This document shows, piece by piece, positions 11,871-23,470 of a DNA stretch of 64,000 nt. The DNA comes from Odobenus rosmarus divergens (Eukaryota; Chordata; Mammalia; Carnivora; Odobenidae): NCBI RefSeq assembly GCF_000321225.1, contig NW_004451410.1, forward strand, positions 826,265-890,264, read 5' to 3'. The position numbers were made by a program, and so were the translations under genes. How positions within the stretch are numbered: the stretch's first letter is position 1; each line of letters opens with the position of its first letter. The notes beneath the pieces are model-generated. The model was not told the DNA's origin. It saw only the letters and a program-made list of their open reading frames with translations, and ran no database searches.

Positions 11871-13145
11871 TTGTCTTGAGAAGGCATGGGGAAATCCTTG
11901 TCTGTTTTGCGATTGTGGATTAAGTACCTTGGGATTGCGGACTTCTGGGTGGTTGAAGCTCATCGAGCATTTTGCAGAGTGGTGGCGGGCTCCCATAGGG
12001 TGTGCACACCCAAAGGTGCTCTTTTTAATTTGGGGAAGTTACTTTGTTATCGATGGACTGAAATCTTGTTTTAAGTGCTTTAGCCTGTGAAAGAAGGATT
12101 GTTTTCACATAGAATGTACTCCTGTCATCATTTTATTGACTTGACTTTGAGAAATCCACTGTGGCACGGGCTTATCAAAATGCTTGTCTTATTCCTCATG
12201 TCCTCGTTTTTGTTTGGAACTGGACGGTTCATCAGAACTATAATAGGAATAGTTCCCATCTTCCGGGAGTTTTTACCTTACTGGATTGTTCAATTAATCA
12301 GAGTTAACGTTTCAGTGGCCTTTGAAGTCTGTGTGCATAAGCCCCGTGCTTGAGGTTAGTTTATATATTCGTATCCATTACTCTCAGTTCCCAAAATGGC
12401 TTCTCCGCTTTAGTCAGACAAGTCTTGTTGCCCCCAAATGTGATTCCCCCGTCTTTACTTGACTGATATTTATTTAAGCACATGAGTACCCAGCACTTAC
12501 TGTAGATTTAGAATACATGGATTGGATTTCGCCAGAAATGGAAAATGTGATCTGTAAACAAGGGATCATTGGATTTTGTTCATGCTTTTTTTTTTTCCTA
12601 ACACTGATTTTCCCCGTGCATGAAGTTGCCCTTTCTACTCGGATGTGCATGTGGTTTCTTCTTTAGGACTTTGCACAAGAACCAGATCCTTGAAACATTC
12701 CTGATTTCACAGAGTGTGGATGGACCTGAGTTTGTTTAGCACATATTTTGAATTCATTCATTTTAGTTTTAAGTGTTGCTCTGTATGCAGCCAATGTATC
12801 AGTAGAAAGGCTCTCTGCCCTCCTTCCGGTTACACTCCAGTGTGCTTCATTCCACTGCTCTTCTCACCCATGGTTGTTTGAGGGGTGTGTGTCCCGCATG
12901 GCTGTGTTGGAACCCCTTTTGGCTTTGGAACTGCTCTCATAAGAAGAAGCCGGATATTCACTGTCCATTTGTCCTCACTTCCCTCCTCCCCTCCTGTCGA
13001 TTCTGATACTTACCCACAGTTCTCACTGGCCTCTGCTGGTCAGGGCGGCACAGGTCCTTCTCTGAGGCCTCGTGTGCACTTCCTCGTGTTCTTCAGCCTC
13101 TGCAGTGGCAACCCCCTTCTCATTGGCTGGTGCCTCTGGAAGAGA
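11871..13145. other. Unique non-coding DNA
   Basis: No confident repeat call. The section 12800-13145 is GC-richer and may contain very old repeat sequence that I cannot place. The longest reading frames (88 and 95 codons) show no recognisable product. Confidence 0.45.
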
Positions 13146-13149
13146 TTAG

Positions 13150-13515
13150 CGTTTGACTCTACTACAGACTGAGTAGAAAGGTCTGCCCTCCCTGATGTGG
13201 GTGGGCATCACCCAATCTGTGGAGGGCCCTTGAATAGAATAAAAGGGGGAAGGAAGGGCAGATTTGCTCTCTTACTGAGCTGTGTTGTCCATCTTTTCTT
13301 GCCTTGGACATCAGAGCTGCTGGTTCTTGGGACTTTAGACTTGGACTGAATCACACCACCAGACTTCCTGTGTTGCCAGCCTGTGGACAGCAGATCGTGG
13401 GACTTCTTGGCTTTCAAAACTGTGTGAGCCAGTTCCTATAATTAAGTCTCCTCCTAGGTAAAAATCTGTATGTATCCCATTGGTTCTGTTTCTCTAGAGA
13501 ATCCTGACTGCTACA
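13150..13515 (+). mobile_element. LTR-type relic, MaLR/ERVL-like (tentative)
   Basis: The element begins near the segment GCCCTCCCTGATGTGGGTGG and ends with GAGAATCCTGACTGCTACAG, matching a common mammalian repeat that ends in ...CTGACTAATACA, the 3' end expected of an LTR. It is a solo relic with no internal retroviral sequence beside it. The superfamily is recalled, not searched. Confidence 0.5.
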
Positions 13516-14036
13516 GTGTCTGAAGGACACTCGTTCAAATCCCATGTCAGGCACTCAAGGTTGGCTTGAGATGACTCTGTATGGAAGGTAGGTTGAATAA
13601 GCAGCAGCCTAAAAATAACAAAAATTCATGGCTATTAAGACATTTAAGACAAAGACATGCTTTTTCTAACTTGATTTTTAGACTTCCAAAAAATATGCAA
13701 ATAAATAATTATTGACTTCTGTTATGATTCTGCCTTGAGTTTTGGCAAGGAAGTAAAGTGAAACAAATATGGTATGAAAAGAGGAGTAATAGATTCTAAT
13801 ATTTTCTTCCTTCCTTCCCAACTTATGTTAGTCTTTTTGGCACTTTTGTCTACATTGGAAGAATATAAGCAGAAGAGAAGAAAGGGTCTTTATTGTATTA
13901 TTGATCGGGCTGTATGGGGATTGGGATGGGTCCCGTCTCTTTGGTTATCTCTGTTCCCTGTATGGACTCTCTGGCAGTAGATGGAAGGTGCAGTCTTGTA
14001 TTAGCGCCATGAGAGGAGGCATAGGGCTGGTGGGGG
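13516..14036. other. Unique non-coding DNA
   Basis: Nothing recognisable apart from short AT-rich runs and a small TTCC cluster at about 13808. Confidence 0.5.
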
Positions 14037-14512
14037 AGTTTCCTCTTGCTGCTGAAACAAAATACCACCATGTGCTGGCTTTAGGCAACACATTTATTTT
14101 CTTACAGTTCTGGAGGTCAGAATTCCAAAATGGGTTTCACAGGCTAAAATGAAGGTGTCAGTGGACTTGGTTCCTTCTAGAACTCTAAGGGCTGCTCCAT
14201 TTCCTTGCCTTTTCCAGCTTGCAGTGGCTGCTCATGTTCCTTGGCCAATGGCCCCCTCCTCCATTTCCAAAGCCAACAGAGTAGCACATCTTCGAATCTC
14301 GTGGACTCTGACCTTCCTTTCTCCCTACTTCACTTATAAGGATTCTTGTGATTACCTGGAGCCCCTCCCGATAATCCACAGCAATAGCAGGATCCTTAGT
14401 TTAATTATGTCTGCAGAATCTCATTTGCCTCATAAGGTACCATGTTGATAGGTTCTGGGGATTAAGACCTGGACCTCTTTGGGATCTGCTTATACTGCCT
14501 GCCAAGGGCAGT
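14037..14512 (-). mobile_element. MaLR LTR relic (MLT1/MST-like), antisense
   Basis: Read on +, TTTATTTTCTTACAGTTCTG, CTCCATTTCCTTGCCTTTTC, CACTTATAAGGATTC and GGTTCTGGGGATTAAGAC are the antisense of a well-known MaLR-type LTR. It is nearly full length for a solo LTR. It is a non-coding endogenous retroviral relic and carries no gag, pol or env sequence. Confidence 0.7.
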
Positions 14513-15495
14513 ATGTATGTTGTTCACATTTAGATTACCCACACCTTTCCTTGAGACCATAGAAAGTCAATAGGTATTTATTAGAAGGTTTGCTTTCGTA
14601 TAAACATCCTGAGGATTAAAAAAGACCTGTTTCACTGTAATTTAAATATCCTTGCATTTTATATTCACCTTTGTATCCATGATCCATCGTTATTTACCTA
14701 AAGTTTTATAATAGCGTACATAGGGAAATTGTTAGTTAGGACACATGGTTCCAAATATTTACATATGTTGTCAATGCCCTCTGACCTACCATTTAAGGAA
14801 GCTATTAATGTATTCTAGAAAATATGTACCTATAATTTTAAAGGTGTAAGCAGTCCTCACAGAAGCTAAAATCTCTGTAGCACATGGATTTAATGAAGAA
14901 CTAAATACGATGTGTTATACAATTACTGCAAGTTTCGGTGCTTTGCCTCACTTGTAGGAGTATTCACTGAACTTTTATATTTCTGGGGAGTCTCAGACTT
15001 TTGTTTCAACCCTTCTGTGGGTGCTGTCTTCACACTCTCACCACCTCGTGTGTTCCTCCAACGTCCTCTGCCCACCACTTCCCTGCAACGTGTGCTGAAG
15101 CTGGATCAGACCAGCTTACGTGGCTAGGGAGGAATGGTTGTTAGATATGCAGGAATTTTCTGAGTTAGGGGATAGTACCCTTGGTAGCTTGAAATTGGGA
15201 GTGTTTACACCATGAAAATTGGCAAACCTTAACAGCCTGTCCCTTTCTTCCTTCTCTTGAGAGCAGGTTTGCTTTCAGGCCGTTAAGGAAACAACAAGAA
15301 AAATTATGCCAAAATGCTCCCCCCGCTTCCTGCCCCTCATTGAGTCCTTTTATGATTCAGCTTTGAGTGAGGGCAAGGGAGTTCAGTGTTATGAAACAAG
15401 AAACCAGTGTTTGGGGTTTTACTGCTTGGTAGCTCCTCCAAGAGCTGAAGCTGTTCTTAGTGTATTAACCAGTTACTACTGGGCTACTGGATTCT
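14513..15495. other. Unique non-coding DNA
   Basis: No recognisable repeat or exon. The 132-codon reading frame at 15306-15704 runs from here into the L2 relic and is rejected as coding. Confidence 0.5.
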
Positions 15496-15499
15496 GTGG

Positions 15500-15670
15500 G
15501 CAGTATTCAAGATGGTTGTCCACTTTGTCTTTAAAATACTTGTTTCTTGGCTTCTGTGAGATCATATTCTCCTGGGATGTTTTTGGTGTTGGTTTGTTGC
15601 CTCACTTTCTGCTCCTTCTCACACACCCTTTGCGTGCTCCCTACCTCTGCCTGATTTGGAGTTGCCCCAC
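15500..15670 (-). mobile_element. LINE L2 fragment, antisense
   Basis: The string from TTTCTTGGCTTCTGTGAGAT through TCACTTTCTGCTCCTTCTCA matches the antisense of the L2 reverse-transcriptase C-terminal region. Diverged and interrupted by stops. Confidence 0.6.
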
Positions 15671-15727
15671 CCCCACCCCCCTCCACACTGGTTCTGGTAT
15701 CTAGCCCCTCGGCTGTGCATACCAGGC

Positions 15728-15910
15728 ATCATTAAATTTTTTTCTGTAAAAGGCCACGTAGTAAATGTTTTGGACTTTGTAGGTGACATGGTCTCTTGTC
15801 ATACCTACTCAGCATTGTAATGCAACAAGCCGCCACAGGCAACATGGGAATGACTAAGCATGGCTGTGCCCTATAAAACGGAATTTCAGAAAGCCCGGGC
15901 AGGCTGCGTT
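15728..15910. mobile_element. hAT-type DNA transposon relic (MER-class), truncated
   Basis: The segments TTTTTTCTGTAAAAGGCCAC, GTAAATGTTTTGGACTTTGT and GGCTGTGCCCTATAAAA match a common non-autonomous mammalian element whose consensus has CTGTAAAGGGCCAGATAGTA and GGCTGTGTTCCAATAAAAC. The terminal part is not recognisable, so the copy looks truncated. The family name is left open. Confidence 0.6.
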
Positions 15911-16045
15911 TTTCTGAGTGTGGTTGTACACCAGCTTCTGACCCATACTCTCTCTCTGGGTGATAGACAGCCTTTAATATGATGGCTTTAAAAACCAGCT
16001 CAGTGCCAGTCCACCAAGTTTCTGTCTCTAGCCCTGATTGTTTAT

Positions 16046-16109
16046 TTTTCTCTTCTCTTCTCTTCTCTTCTCTTCTCTTCTCTTCTCTTCTCTTCTCTTC
16101 TCTTCTCTT
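16046..16109. repeat. Pentanucleotide microsatellite (TTCTC)n
   Basis: About 12-13 uninterrupted copies of TTCTC/TCTTC. Purity and length suggest it is polymorphic. The + strand is pure pyrimidine, so it is also a candidate triplex tract. It creates a spurious serine/leucine-rich reading frame at 15979-16161. Confidence 0.95.
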
Positions 16110-16189
16110 TCCTGAGGACCAAACTTGTGTATTTTACTGCTTATTTGAAATGTTTGCTTGAATATTCTGAAGGCATCTCAAACTTCAGG

Positions 16190-16590
16190 TCAAAATAGAG
16201 CTCCATTTGCTTCCCTGAACTTTTCTCCTACTTCCTGCCTCCATCCTTCTCAATACTCACTATCCACATTGGCCTTGAACTTGCCAACCCTGTTTCTGCC
16301 TGGGGGGTGAGAGTGTCTTTGGCTTGCTCTTTGTTGACCTTGGGGTGTTGGTTTAATTGCCTTCTCTTGACCACCTACTTCTCACTTAGCCTTTTAATTT
16401 TCTTTGTGGTGTAACTTACCTACAAAGTATTGTTTGTGTTTTTATTCTCTTCTGTATTGTCAGTGCCTTCCCACTCAACTGTAAGGTCTCTATGGGCGAG
16501 AGCTATGTATTTTTGTATCTGCAGCCTTTTAAGCATTACCCTCCTGCATCGTGGGCCTTCATTTATTGAGTTTTAGTGAAGGAATGTATT
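16190..16590 (-). mobile_element. LINE L2 3' region, antisense
   Basis: Segments such as CACATTGGCCTTGAACTTGC, CTGTAAGGTCTCTATGGGCG and the terminal TTCATTTATTGAGTTTTAGT follow the antisense order of the L2 3' end. Ancient and inactive. Confidence 0.65.
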
Positions 16591-16914
16591 TTTTCTATGC
16601 TCTGGACATTTAGAAGAACACAGAAATATGTGTCTAATATTGGAAATAGGGACCAAGAAAATTAATACAGTATAAAGCAGAGTGTTAAAGGGACATATAA
16701 AAATGGGAGAGAACGCTTTCTATTTGTCTTTCCTATTCTCTGTCCTTTGCTCTTTACTTTCTCCCCCCGCTTTGTTTTGGATTGTTGGTGTTATTTTAGC
16801 CCCTACCTCAATAAGCTTTGAAGTTCTACTTTTGTTTTAGTGGTTATCCTAGCGATTACAGTATGCTTCCTTGACTTTATCAAAGTTGAATCTTAAGTGC
16901 TACTCTTACCTTCT

Positions 16915-16995
16915 GTCTACACAGTGCAGGGCCTTGAGCACGTCTACACAGTGCGGGGCCTTGAGCACGTCTACACAGTGCGGGGCCTTGAGCAC
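16915..16995. repeat. 27-bp minisatellite, 3 copies
   Basis: Three contiguous 27-base units lie at 16915-16941, 16942-16968 and 16969-16995. Each starts GTCTACACAGTGC and ends CCTTGAGCAC. Units 2 and 3 are identical, and unit 1 differs at one base (CAGGG versus CGGGG). The unit length is a multiple of three, so a 62-codon + frame repeats the same nine residues, but the frame is not supported as a gene. The repeat lies within L1-derived DNA. Confidence 0.95.
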
Positions 16996-17166
16996 TTTAG
17001 TCCCAGTTGCTTTCTTCCTGACAACTAAACCATTATTGTCAAGTATTTTAATTCTGTAGATATTTTGTATCTATTGAGAACATAAAAATTTAACTCTTTT
17101 GTTTATATTTTCCTATCACAAATTTTATATGTATTAAAAAATTAGGCACGGTTTAGATCAGTTTTT

Positions 17167-17281
17167 TAACTTTATTCTTTTTTTTTTTTATGTAGTCTCT
17201 ATACCCAGCATGGGGCTCGAATTCACAACCCTGAGATCAAGAGTTGCACGCTCCTCTGACTGAGCCAGCCAGGTGCCTCTA
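17167..17281 (-). mobile_element. CanSINE (old copy), antisense
   Basis: The antisense tRNA-like head ends in GACTGAGCCAGCCAGGTGCC and carries GGGGCTCGAATTCACAACCC. The poly-T tail lies at the left end. Imperfect TSDs are visible at 17151-17166 (GTTTAGATCAGTTTTT) and 17282-17295 (GTTTAGATAGTTTT). The short body without the CT-rich segment indicates an older subfamily. Confidence 0.85.
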
Positions 17282-17938
17282 GTTTAGATAGTTTTAAAAA
17301 GATATTCTTTTGCTTACATGAAAATGAAATATGTAAGTAAAATACATTTCTAAAACTTCTTCACAATCAAGATCCACCACTTATGAATCACTTTTCAACT
17401 TACAGTTTTCAGAGCCTGTGTTTTCTCAAATGAGATTGCCCTCTTTGCCATCAAGTATATGGGTGAAAGAACATTATTTGAAAGAATAAGTCACTATTGT
17501 CTCTGGGATATTTTTCCAGGCAAGGACACTCATGAAGGCCTGTGGCATAATCTGACAGGGCACCGGTCCAAGAAACTGATTTCTTGTCCTGCACTTTTCC
17601 ACTGTTCAACAAAGTGGACTGAACAGTTCCTCTTATAGGGCTTTTGGACAAGCAGAGCCTGAGTGGGCCACAGGGCCTCCTCCCCCACCCCCTTCTATCT
17701 TGGAGAGCTAGTGGGGACTGTTGTTTTATGCAGGTAGTTATTCATTTACCTTAATCTCCCTATTTGTCTTTTCATTTCTTCTCTGTCTCTTGAGCTATAT
17801 ATGACAGAATTCCTTCTTCCTGAAAAATACCCTTTTGTGTTTTATTAGTAATTTATTTTTTTATTTGAGTTACCGTTTTGTGTTTTAATTAGTGTGTGTC
17901 TGTTGGTGATGAATTCATGTTTTATTCATCTGAAAATT

Positions 17939-18051
17939 TTTTTTCTTAAGATTTTATTTTAAGTAATCTCTACACCCAGTGTGGGGCTCGAACTTATAAC
18001 CTGGAGATCCAAGAGTTTCATATACTATTGACTGAGCCAGCCAGGGGCCCC
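17939..18051 (-). mobile_element. CanSINE (old copy), antisense
   Basis: The poly-T tail and TTAAGATTTTATTTTAAGTA lie at left, GTGTGGGGCTCGAACTTATA in the middle, and the head GACTGAGCCAGCCAGGGGCC at right. It is the same old short subfamily as the copy 0.7 kb upstream. TSDs are not clear. It interrupts the L1. Confidence 0.85.
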
Positions 18052-18146
18052 TCATCATATATATACGTATATATGTATATAGATATATAAAATATATATG
18101 CATTTTTTTGCCATATATAGGTGTGTGTATATATATATATATTTTC
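18052..18146. repeat. AT-rich (TA/TATG) microsatellite
   Basis: Degenerate ATATAC/TATG/TATA repeats lie just beyond the CanSINE head, ending in a TA run at about 18128-18143. The tract can extrude cruciforms and is probably length-variable. Confidence 0.85.
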
Positions 18147-18799
18147 TTCCCCCCCTTAATTTTGAATGATGTGTTCACTGGAAGTAGAACTCTGTATGTA
18201 GACTTGAGTAGTTGTGACAGAGAACTTATGGCTTGTAAAACCTAAAATACTTACCCTCTGGCCCTGTTCAGGTGAATTTTAGCAATCCCTGTTCTTGAAC
18301 TTTGCAAGGGTCATTATTTTAAAAGTCTGTTTCTGATAGTTCCAGTATTACAGTCTTGGGTCTGTTTCTGTTGGCTATTGTTTCTGTTGGTTTTTAAAAT
18401 TTGTTTTGTTGTTTTTCCTTTCTTCTTATGTTATCTTTATAATGTGATGGACATTTTATTAACAGAAATATTGGTAATAACTTGAGATTTTCTTCCAATG
18501 AGGATTTATATTAGCTTCTGTCACATTGCTGGGGATATGGATATTAGCCATAGAGGGTCATCTCAGTTTAATTGCATGGGTTACTATGATTTGAAGTAGG
18601 CTGTTGGACTCTGATGGCCTCTCCCCTCTGGTTTACCATACTCTTAGGGTACAGTTCTTTGGGGTTCAACCTTATACGAATTGGGTTCCTTGGGGAGTTG
18701 CCCTTTCCTTCCTCTCCTACCACTGTGGTGTGCCTGGTACTCCAGTTTGGTGGCTGTCAGAAGTCCATTAGGCCTCTCAGGCATCCTCGGCTGAATTGC

Positions 18800-19740
18800 A
18801 AATACTCCTAAATAAGAAGCAGTCCCAAATACCAAATATCTTCATGAGCTTATTGTCATGATCCTCTTTTTTCCCTTAGGTCCTGGGCACATAATTTTTC
18901 AGTCTTTTGTTAATTCTTCAGTGTCTTTAATCACATATTTTTCACATTTTATACAGTGTTTTTTAGCTGTCCTCACTGCAAGTGTTGGTTCAAATTATGA
19001 GGTTCCAAATTAGCAGCTCTCCTACAGTTTGAACTTACATGAATTTCAACATTTCAGAAGCTTGGCTTACTTGTGAAATACATTTTTTGAAATGTTAAGC
19101 AGATTAGAATTTTATACCCTTCTTTCTTGGTGGATGGGAAGTTAGGTGACTAAGATGAGATTGATATAAATATTATATACATCTATAAAATGTCATGACA
19201 AGATGATTATATATATGAATGTATTTTTTTGAAAAGTGATGTCAGGGTTTTCTTTGTTCTTTATTTGTAAGCTATATAGTAAAATATATAGTAAAATATA
19301 GTAAAATTCAGAGATGCTGAAGAGAACATTTTTGAAACTGTTTTGGCAAAGTTAAGGAGAGTGATGGCTAGAAAAAAGATGGGGAAATGATGCACATGGG
19401 GATTGGCCAGTAAGAAACTATGCTTCTTCTTGTTGCTACCTAAAAAAATAGTGTGACTACCTTGTTAACTGATTGACGAGAATTTGCATAAGAGCTAAGG
19501 GTATAGGAGCAGTTAATTTTATTCCTAGTTTGTAAAAGGACTTTTTATCACCATCTAGAAGTGACTGATTCATAGAATCAGTGATACAGGCCTACCCTTT
19601 CCTTTGAGCCATAGGCCCATATTTTTTTTAACCTCCTCAGTGTTTGTATTAGGATGTCTTACTGTATTTTAAAACTAGACTTGTCCAACATAATTCTGTT
19701 ATCTTTTTATTGGTGGACTTCTCCATAAGTGAATGCCTTT
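18800..19740. other. Unique AT-rich non-coding DNA
   Basis: No repeat family recognised, apart from a small tandem of ATATAGTAAA-like units at about 19271-19306. Confidence 0.5.
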
Positions 19741-19744
19741 GTAC

Positions 19745-19855
19745 AGGGAGGATTCTGATTCTCATTCTTGTTTGTGTCTGCAGTCATTAGAACAGTTCCT
19801 GGCATGCAGTGGGCATGCAGTAAATGGTTGCTCATTGCATGCATGGGTAAAGGAT
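19745..19855 (-). mobile_element. LINE L2 3' end fragment, antisense
   Basis: AACAGTTCCTGGCATGCAGT followed by GGGCATGCAGTAAATGGTTG is the antisense L2 3' terminus (consensus ACAGTGCCTGGCACATAGTAGG...). Short and diverged. Confidence 0.6.
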
Positions 19856-19977
19856 TGGAAAATTTGTCAGGGAATGCAGAGGGTTCTTTTAATGGTTGCA
19901 TAATCCTTCCTTGAATATCCTGAAGTTTCTGCTAGATTGGAAATTTACTACCTCTTAAGGAAGTCTATTCTATTTTT

Positions 19978-20155
19978 TTTCAGATTTTATTTGAGAGAGA
20001 GAGAGAGAGAGCACAAGCAGGGCGGTGGGGGTGGAGAGGGAGAAGCAGGCTCCCCGCCGAGCAGGCAGCCCAATGTGGGGCTCCATCCCAGGACCCTGGG
20101 ATCATGATCTGAGCCGAAGGCAGACACCTAACCAACTGATCCACCCAAGTGCCCC
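19978..20155 (-). mobile_element. CanSINE, antisense, with 13-bp TSD
   Basis: The TSD CTATTCTATTTTT occurs at 19965-19977 and 20156-20168. The body shows the GA repeat, the GGCTCCATCCCAGGACCCTG region, and a degenerate head CTGATCCACCCAAGTGCCCC. It lies inside an L3/CR1 element. Confidence 0.95.
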
Positions 20156-20467
20156 CTATTCTATTTTTGATTATTTCTTACAAAGTTTTTCTTCATAGAA
20201 ATTTGCTTCTTTGCATCTCCCAATTCTATGTCTTTCGGTTTGTACACACAGGAGTCACACAGAGCAAGCACGATTCCTCTTCCATGGGGTAATCCTTTAA
20301 ACATTGGAAATTGGTTATCATTCATTCTGCCCTCAGCATTCTCTTTTCTGATTCTCTCAGTGTCTCTGCACGTTTTTTTTTTTTCTCCTTTATGCTTTAA
20401 TCTCTCCTAGGAAGTGTTTCTTATTTTTTCCAGTGCCCTTTGCGCCCTAGATCAGCCCAGTATTTTA

Positions 20468-20691
20468 TTTTTTTAAAAGATTTTATTTATTTATTTATTT
20501 ATTATTTATTTATTTATTTAGAACTCATGCATGTGAGCAGGGGTTGGGGGGGGCAGAAGGAGAGGAAGAGAGAATCTCAAGCTGACTCCATGCCAAGTGT
20601 GGATCATGGGCTCGATCCCATGACCCTGAGATCATGACCTGAGCCGAATTTAAGAATTGGCCACATCACCGACTGAGCCACCCAGGCGCCC
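20468..20691 (-). mobile_element. CanSINE, antisense, with 15-bp TSD
   Basis: The perfect TSD CAGCCCAGTATTTTA occurs at 20453-20467 and 20692-20706. The tail is an expanded (TTTA)n. The head reads ACTGAGCCACCCAGGCGCCC with CTCGATCCCATGACCCTGAG. Confidence 0.97.
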
Positions 20692-22893
20692 CAGCCCAGT
20701 ATTTTAGATGAAGTCTGATCTTTGTGGGTGCCATTTCCCTTACTTGTAATACTGCATGTACAGATTGAGAACTTTTCACTCTGAAAGCTTTTTAGTCAAC
20801 TTTACCAACATGCATATCTTTCCAATTTACATTTTTACTTGTGATATATAGTTCAGAAAATCAGGGGATAAAAGTGAAGGGGTTTTCTTAAGTCCCCAAA
20901 CAATTCTCCTCAGCACTGATAAACACACTTTCTCCTCATAATAGAGAGTGAATGTGCTTATTGTATATGGTGTATTTTATTTGATAATCAGATGTAATTC
21001 ACTTTATTATTTTTTTTGGCAAATATAAGGAGTGATAGTTGAAGTAAGTTTATATGAGTGAATTCTTAAAATCAAATTTACAACTTTGACTAGATGCAGT
21101 TTCTTTCTTAGATTCTTAGTTTTGAAAGGAATCTGAAGACCCAAACCTATAATTCTTAGTGTTTACTGCACTACCCTGGCAGCTTTTATTTCCAAAACTA
21201 ATATTTAAATAAATTGAAATATAATAACATAACATTCATCTTAAGTTAAAGATGCAAAAGCCAAAATGTTTGTGTCAACTTATTGTTAACACTGGAGATT
21301 TGAAATCTAAGCTCTCAGTGGTTTTTAGTGCTTTTTTTTTTAATGATTGCAGGTAGTCACAGCATAAACATAGTTAAAAAATTTTTTTATATCTTAACCT
21401 CAGTGCACATCAACAGGCATGCATGATCTATTCTATTTTTCACCCTGCACTTGACACTGGACACAGATGTGAAGAGACAATGTGCCTGGTCTTGTGGAGT
21501 TTACATACAGAAGCCCGGGTGAACCTGTGACTTCAGCACAGGGTAGGCACCAGGACAGAGGCAGACATGAGGGCTCTGACAGCAGAGCTGGAGGCCCAGG
21601 GCAAGGCAAAGGAACCACCAATGTAGGGGTGACAGCACCTCTCTCCTTGTTCTTTCTTGCTTTTGGTTTTTTGCTTATTTTTCTTCATTATGAAATATGT
21701 TATAAATATGCCTCATATGCCCATTGGATATTTAATTTCTATATTTTTCATGTGTTTGGGGTGTTGTAGCATAAACTTGACATTTGTATTATGTTATTCT
21801 TACATTATTGGTTGCATTCTGAGGAAATACATGTGCAGCCTAGGACATCATCAGAACAGCTTTTCTCCTCTTTAAAGATTCCATCCTAGAGAGGCTTTGT
21901 TCATGGTTTGTCAAACAGGAATTCCCATTTTCCATGGTGAGAAATCTCACTACCATATATATGAAATGCTTTGAAATTTCCTATTGTTAAAAGTTGGCTG
22001 GTTTTTTTTTTAGGAGTAAATAGATAATGACATACTTAATGCTTCAGAACCATACCAGTAAGTAAAAAACACAGACATTCAAAAGGACGTGAGTTGAACA
22101 TATTCCAAGGACATAGAATGAACTTCCTTAAATAAGAATTGCATATAATCATCTCAGTTGCTGAAAATATTTGGACTCCTTATGTTGCCACAACCATCCA
22201 GAGAGGAAATGCACCTACGATTGGGTCCCCCAGTTGTCCACACTGTGGTTGAAGTTGTGAAAATATTCTTCCCTAGTTTGTTGTATGAGGGAAGGGCAGC
22301 ACTGCTGTTTTATGGCAGAAGGTGGAAGAGGTCAGTAAACTGAAAAATACATTTGAATTTGTGGAAGTCCTCAATTATTTGAAGGAAGAGTCAGGTGCAT
22401 TAAAGATTCTTAGGTGGGACACCTAACTTTACACAAAGCAAGTAAATATCCAAAGGGCCAGTTGACCTGGCTCTTCCCTTGGAGAAGTGTGGTCAGAATT
22501 AGCGCAGGCACTGGTTGTCCTTGCTTTCCTTATAGCATTCTGAGGACGCAGGGTGACTTTAGCTTCAGAGTAGTGGATCTGTGTCCTGTATCCTAAAGGG
22601 GATAAATTGGTCACTTTTTTTTTTCTTAAGCATGGTCACACAGCTCTGGAGTTACTTGGCTTGATGTTTCTAGCCTCGTACGGTTTTGTGAGGTGCGTTA
22701 GGAAGCTGATAACTGGAAATGACCAGAGCCCCCCTTTTTTTGGTCAGAACTTACTGCAACTGAGAATTTGGTTGTTATGATTCTGTCTTGGACTCTACCC
22801 AAGATGGTTTCTTATTTGATGTAATGTAAGAACTTCGTAATACCCTGTCACATATATTACAATGACTGCACTGTTTTTCTATCTAATGTTCTG

Positions 22894-22936
22894 GTGGGTT
22901 TTGTTTTGTTTTGTGTTTTTTGTTTGTTTGTTTTTG
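22894..22936. repeat. (TTTTG/TTTG)n simple repeat
   Basis: Runs of TTTTG then TTTG units over about 43 bases, imperfect. Confidence 0.85.
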
Positions 22937-23329
22937 GCTCACGGTTTAAAAAGACGGATTTAGTCTTTTTTCCAATGGCATTTACTAGAAAAGTCTCTCG
23001 TGGATTGACTTGGTCAACCTCTGTCTTGACAGGAGCATTTTACAACTGGGTGATCTGTGTTCTGATACCATGTCGTATTGATGGCTGTCATGTGTTGGAC
23101 GTGTGTACACACTGTGTGTTTGAGTGTATGTACTTGTATTTGTAAGAAATATATGGTGGGTTTTTTGGGGAATTTTGAGTGGGTGGGCTCTAATATTTTC
23201 TTCTGTTTGTTGATTGGTCAGCTTTTGTTAGTATGTCCTTGCTAAACTCCTGGTTTGCTTTCTGAAGATGTAATTGTAACCAGGTGTGTAAGGTCAGGGT
23301 AGAAAGCAGTTTTATGGAGCTTTTGTTCT

Positions 23330-23470
23330 AATAGCATATAACAAATCACTGGAAATGTGAGTCATCAGCAAAAGGCACTTTATAAAGCAAAGGGTGGAAA
23401 AATGTGCAGCATTGCAAATTTTGCCGGCAAAAGTATTTATTGCTGTCAGAAACTGAAGTTTTTGAATTAG
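23330..23470. promoter_or_regulatory. Candidate regulatory cluster with AP-1 site
   Basis: A perfect AP-1 site TGAGTCA lies at 23358-23364, followed by TCAGCA, in non-repeat DNA of balanced composition that also holds one CpG. This is a pattern judgement only. The motif is short enough to occur by chance. Confidence 0.25.

Larger units (their letters stand above)
16740..18790 (-). mobile_element. Ancient L1M-type LINE, antisense, broken
   Basis: Read on +, three blocks follow antisense L1 order. 16780-17110 includes TTTTGTTTTAGTGGTTATCC. 17750-17938 includes GTCTGTTGGTGATGAATTCA. 18300-18790 includes GTGATGGACATTTTATTAAC and GAGGGTCATCTCAGTTTAAT. Two old CanSINEs (17167-17281 and 17939-18051) and an AT microsatellite interrupt it. 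The part at about 17340-17745 does not fit L1 and may be another insertion. No ORF2 frame is intact. Confidence 0.65.
19895..20760 (-). mobile_element. L3/CR1-type LINE relic, antisense, split by two CanSINEs
   Basis: Read on +, ATTTACTACCTCTTAAGGAA, AAAGTTTTTCTTCATAGAAA, CATTCTGCCCTCAGCATTCT and, after the second CanSINE, GTATTTTAGATGAAGTCTGA follow the order of the mammalian L3/CR1 3' region in antisense. CanSINEs at 19978-20155 and 20468-20691 interrupt it. Both carry TSDs made of the element's own sequence, which confirms the nesting order. Confidence 0.7.

Noticed and set aside
15306..15704. 132-codon + frame
   Set aside because: Its second half is reversed L2 sequence and no protein family is recognisable.
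16915..16995. CRISPR-like array
   Set aside because: The units are contiguous with no unique spacers and the host is a mammal; it is a minisatellite.
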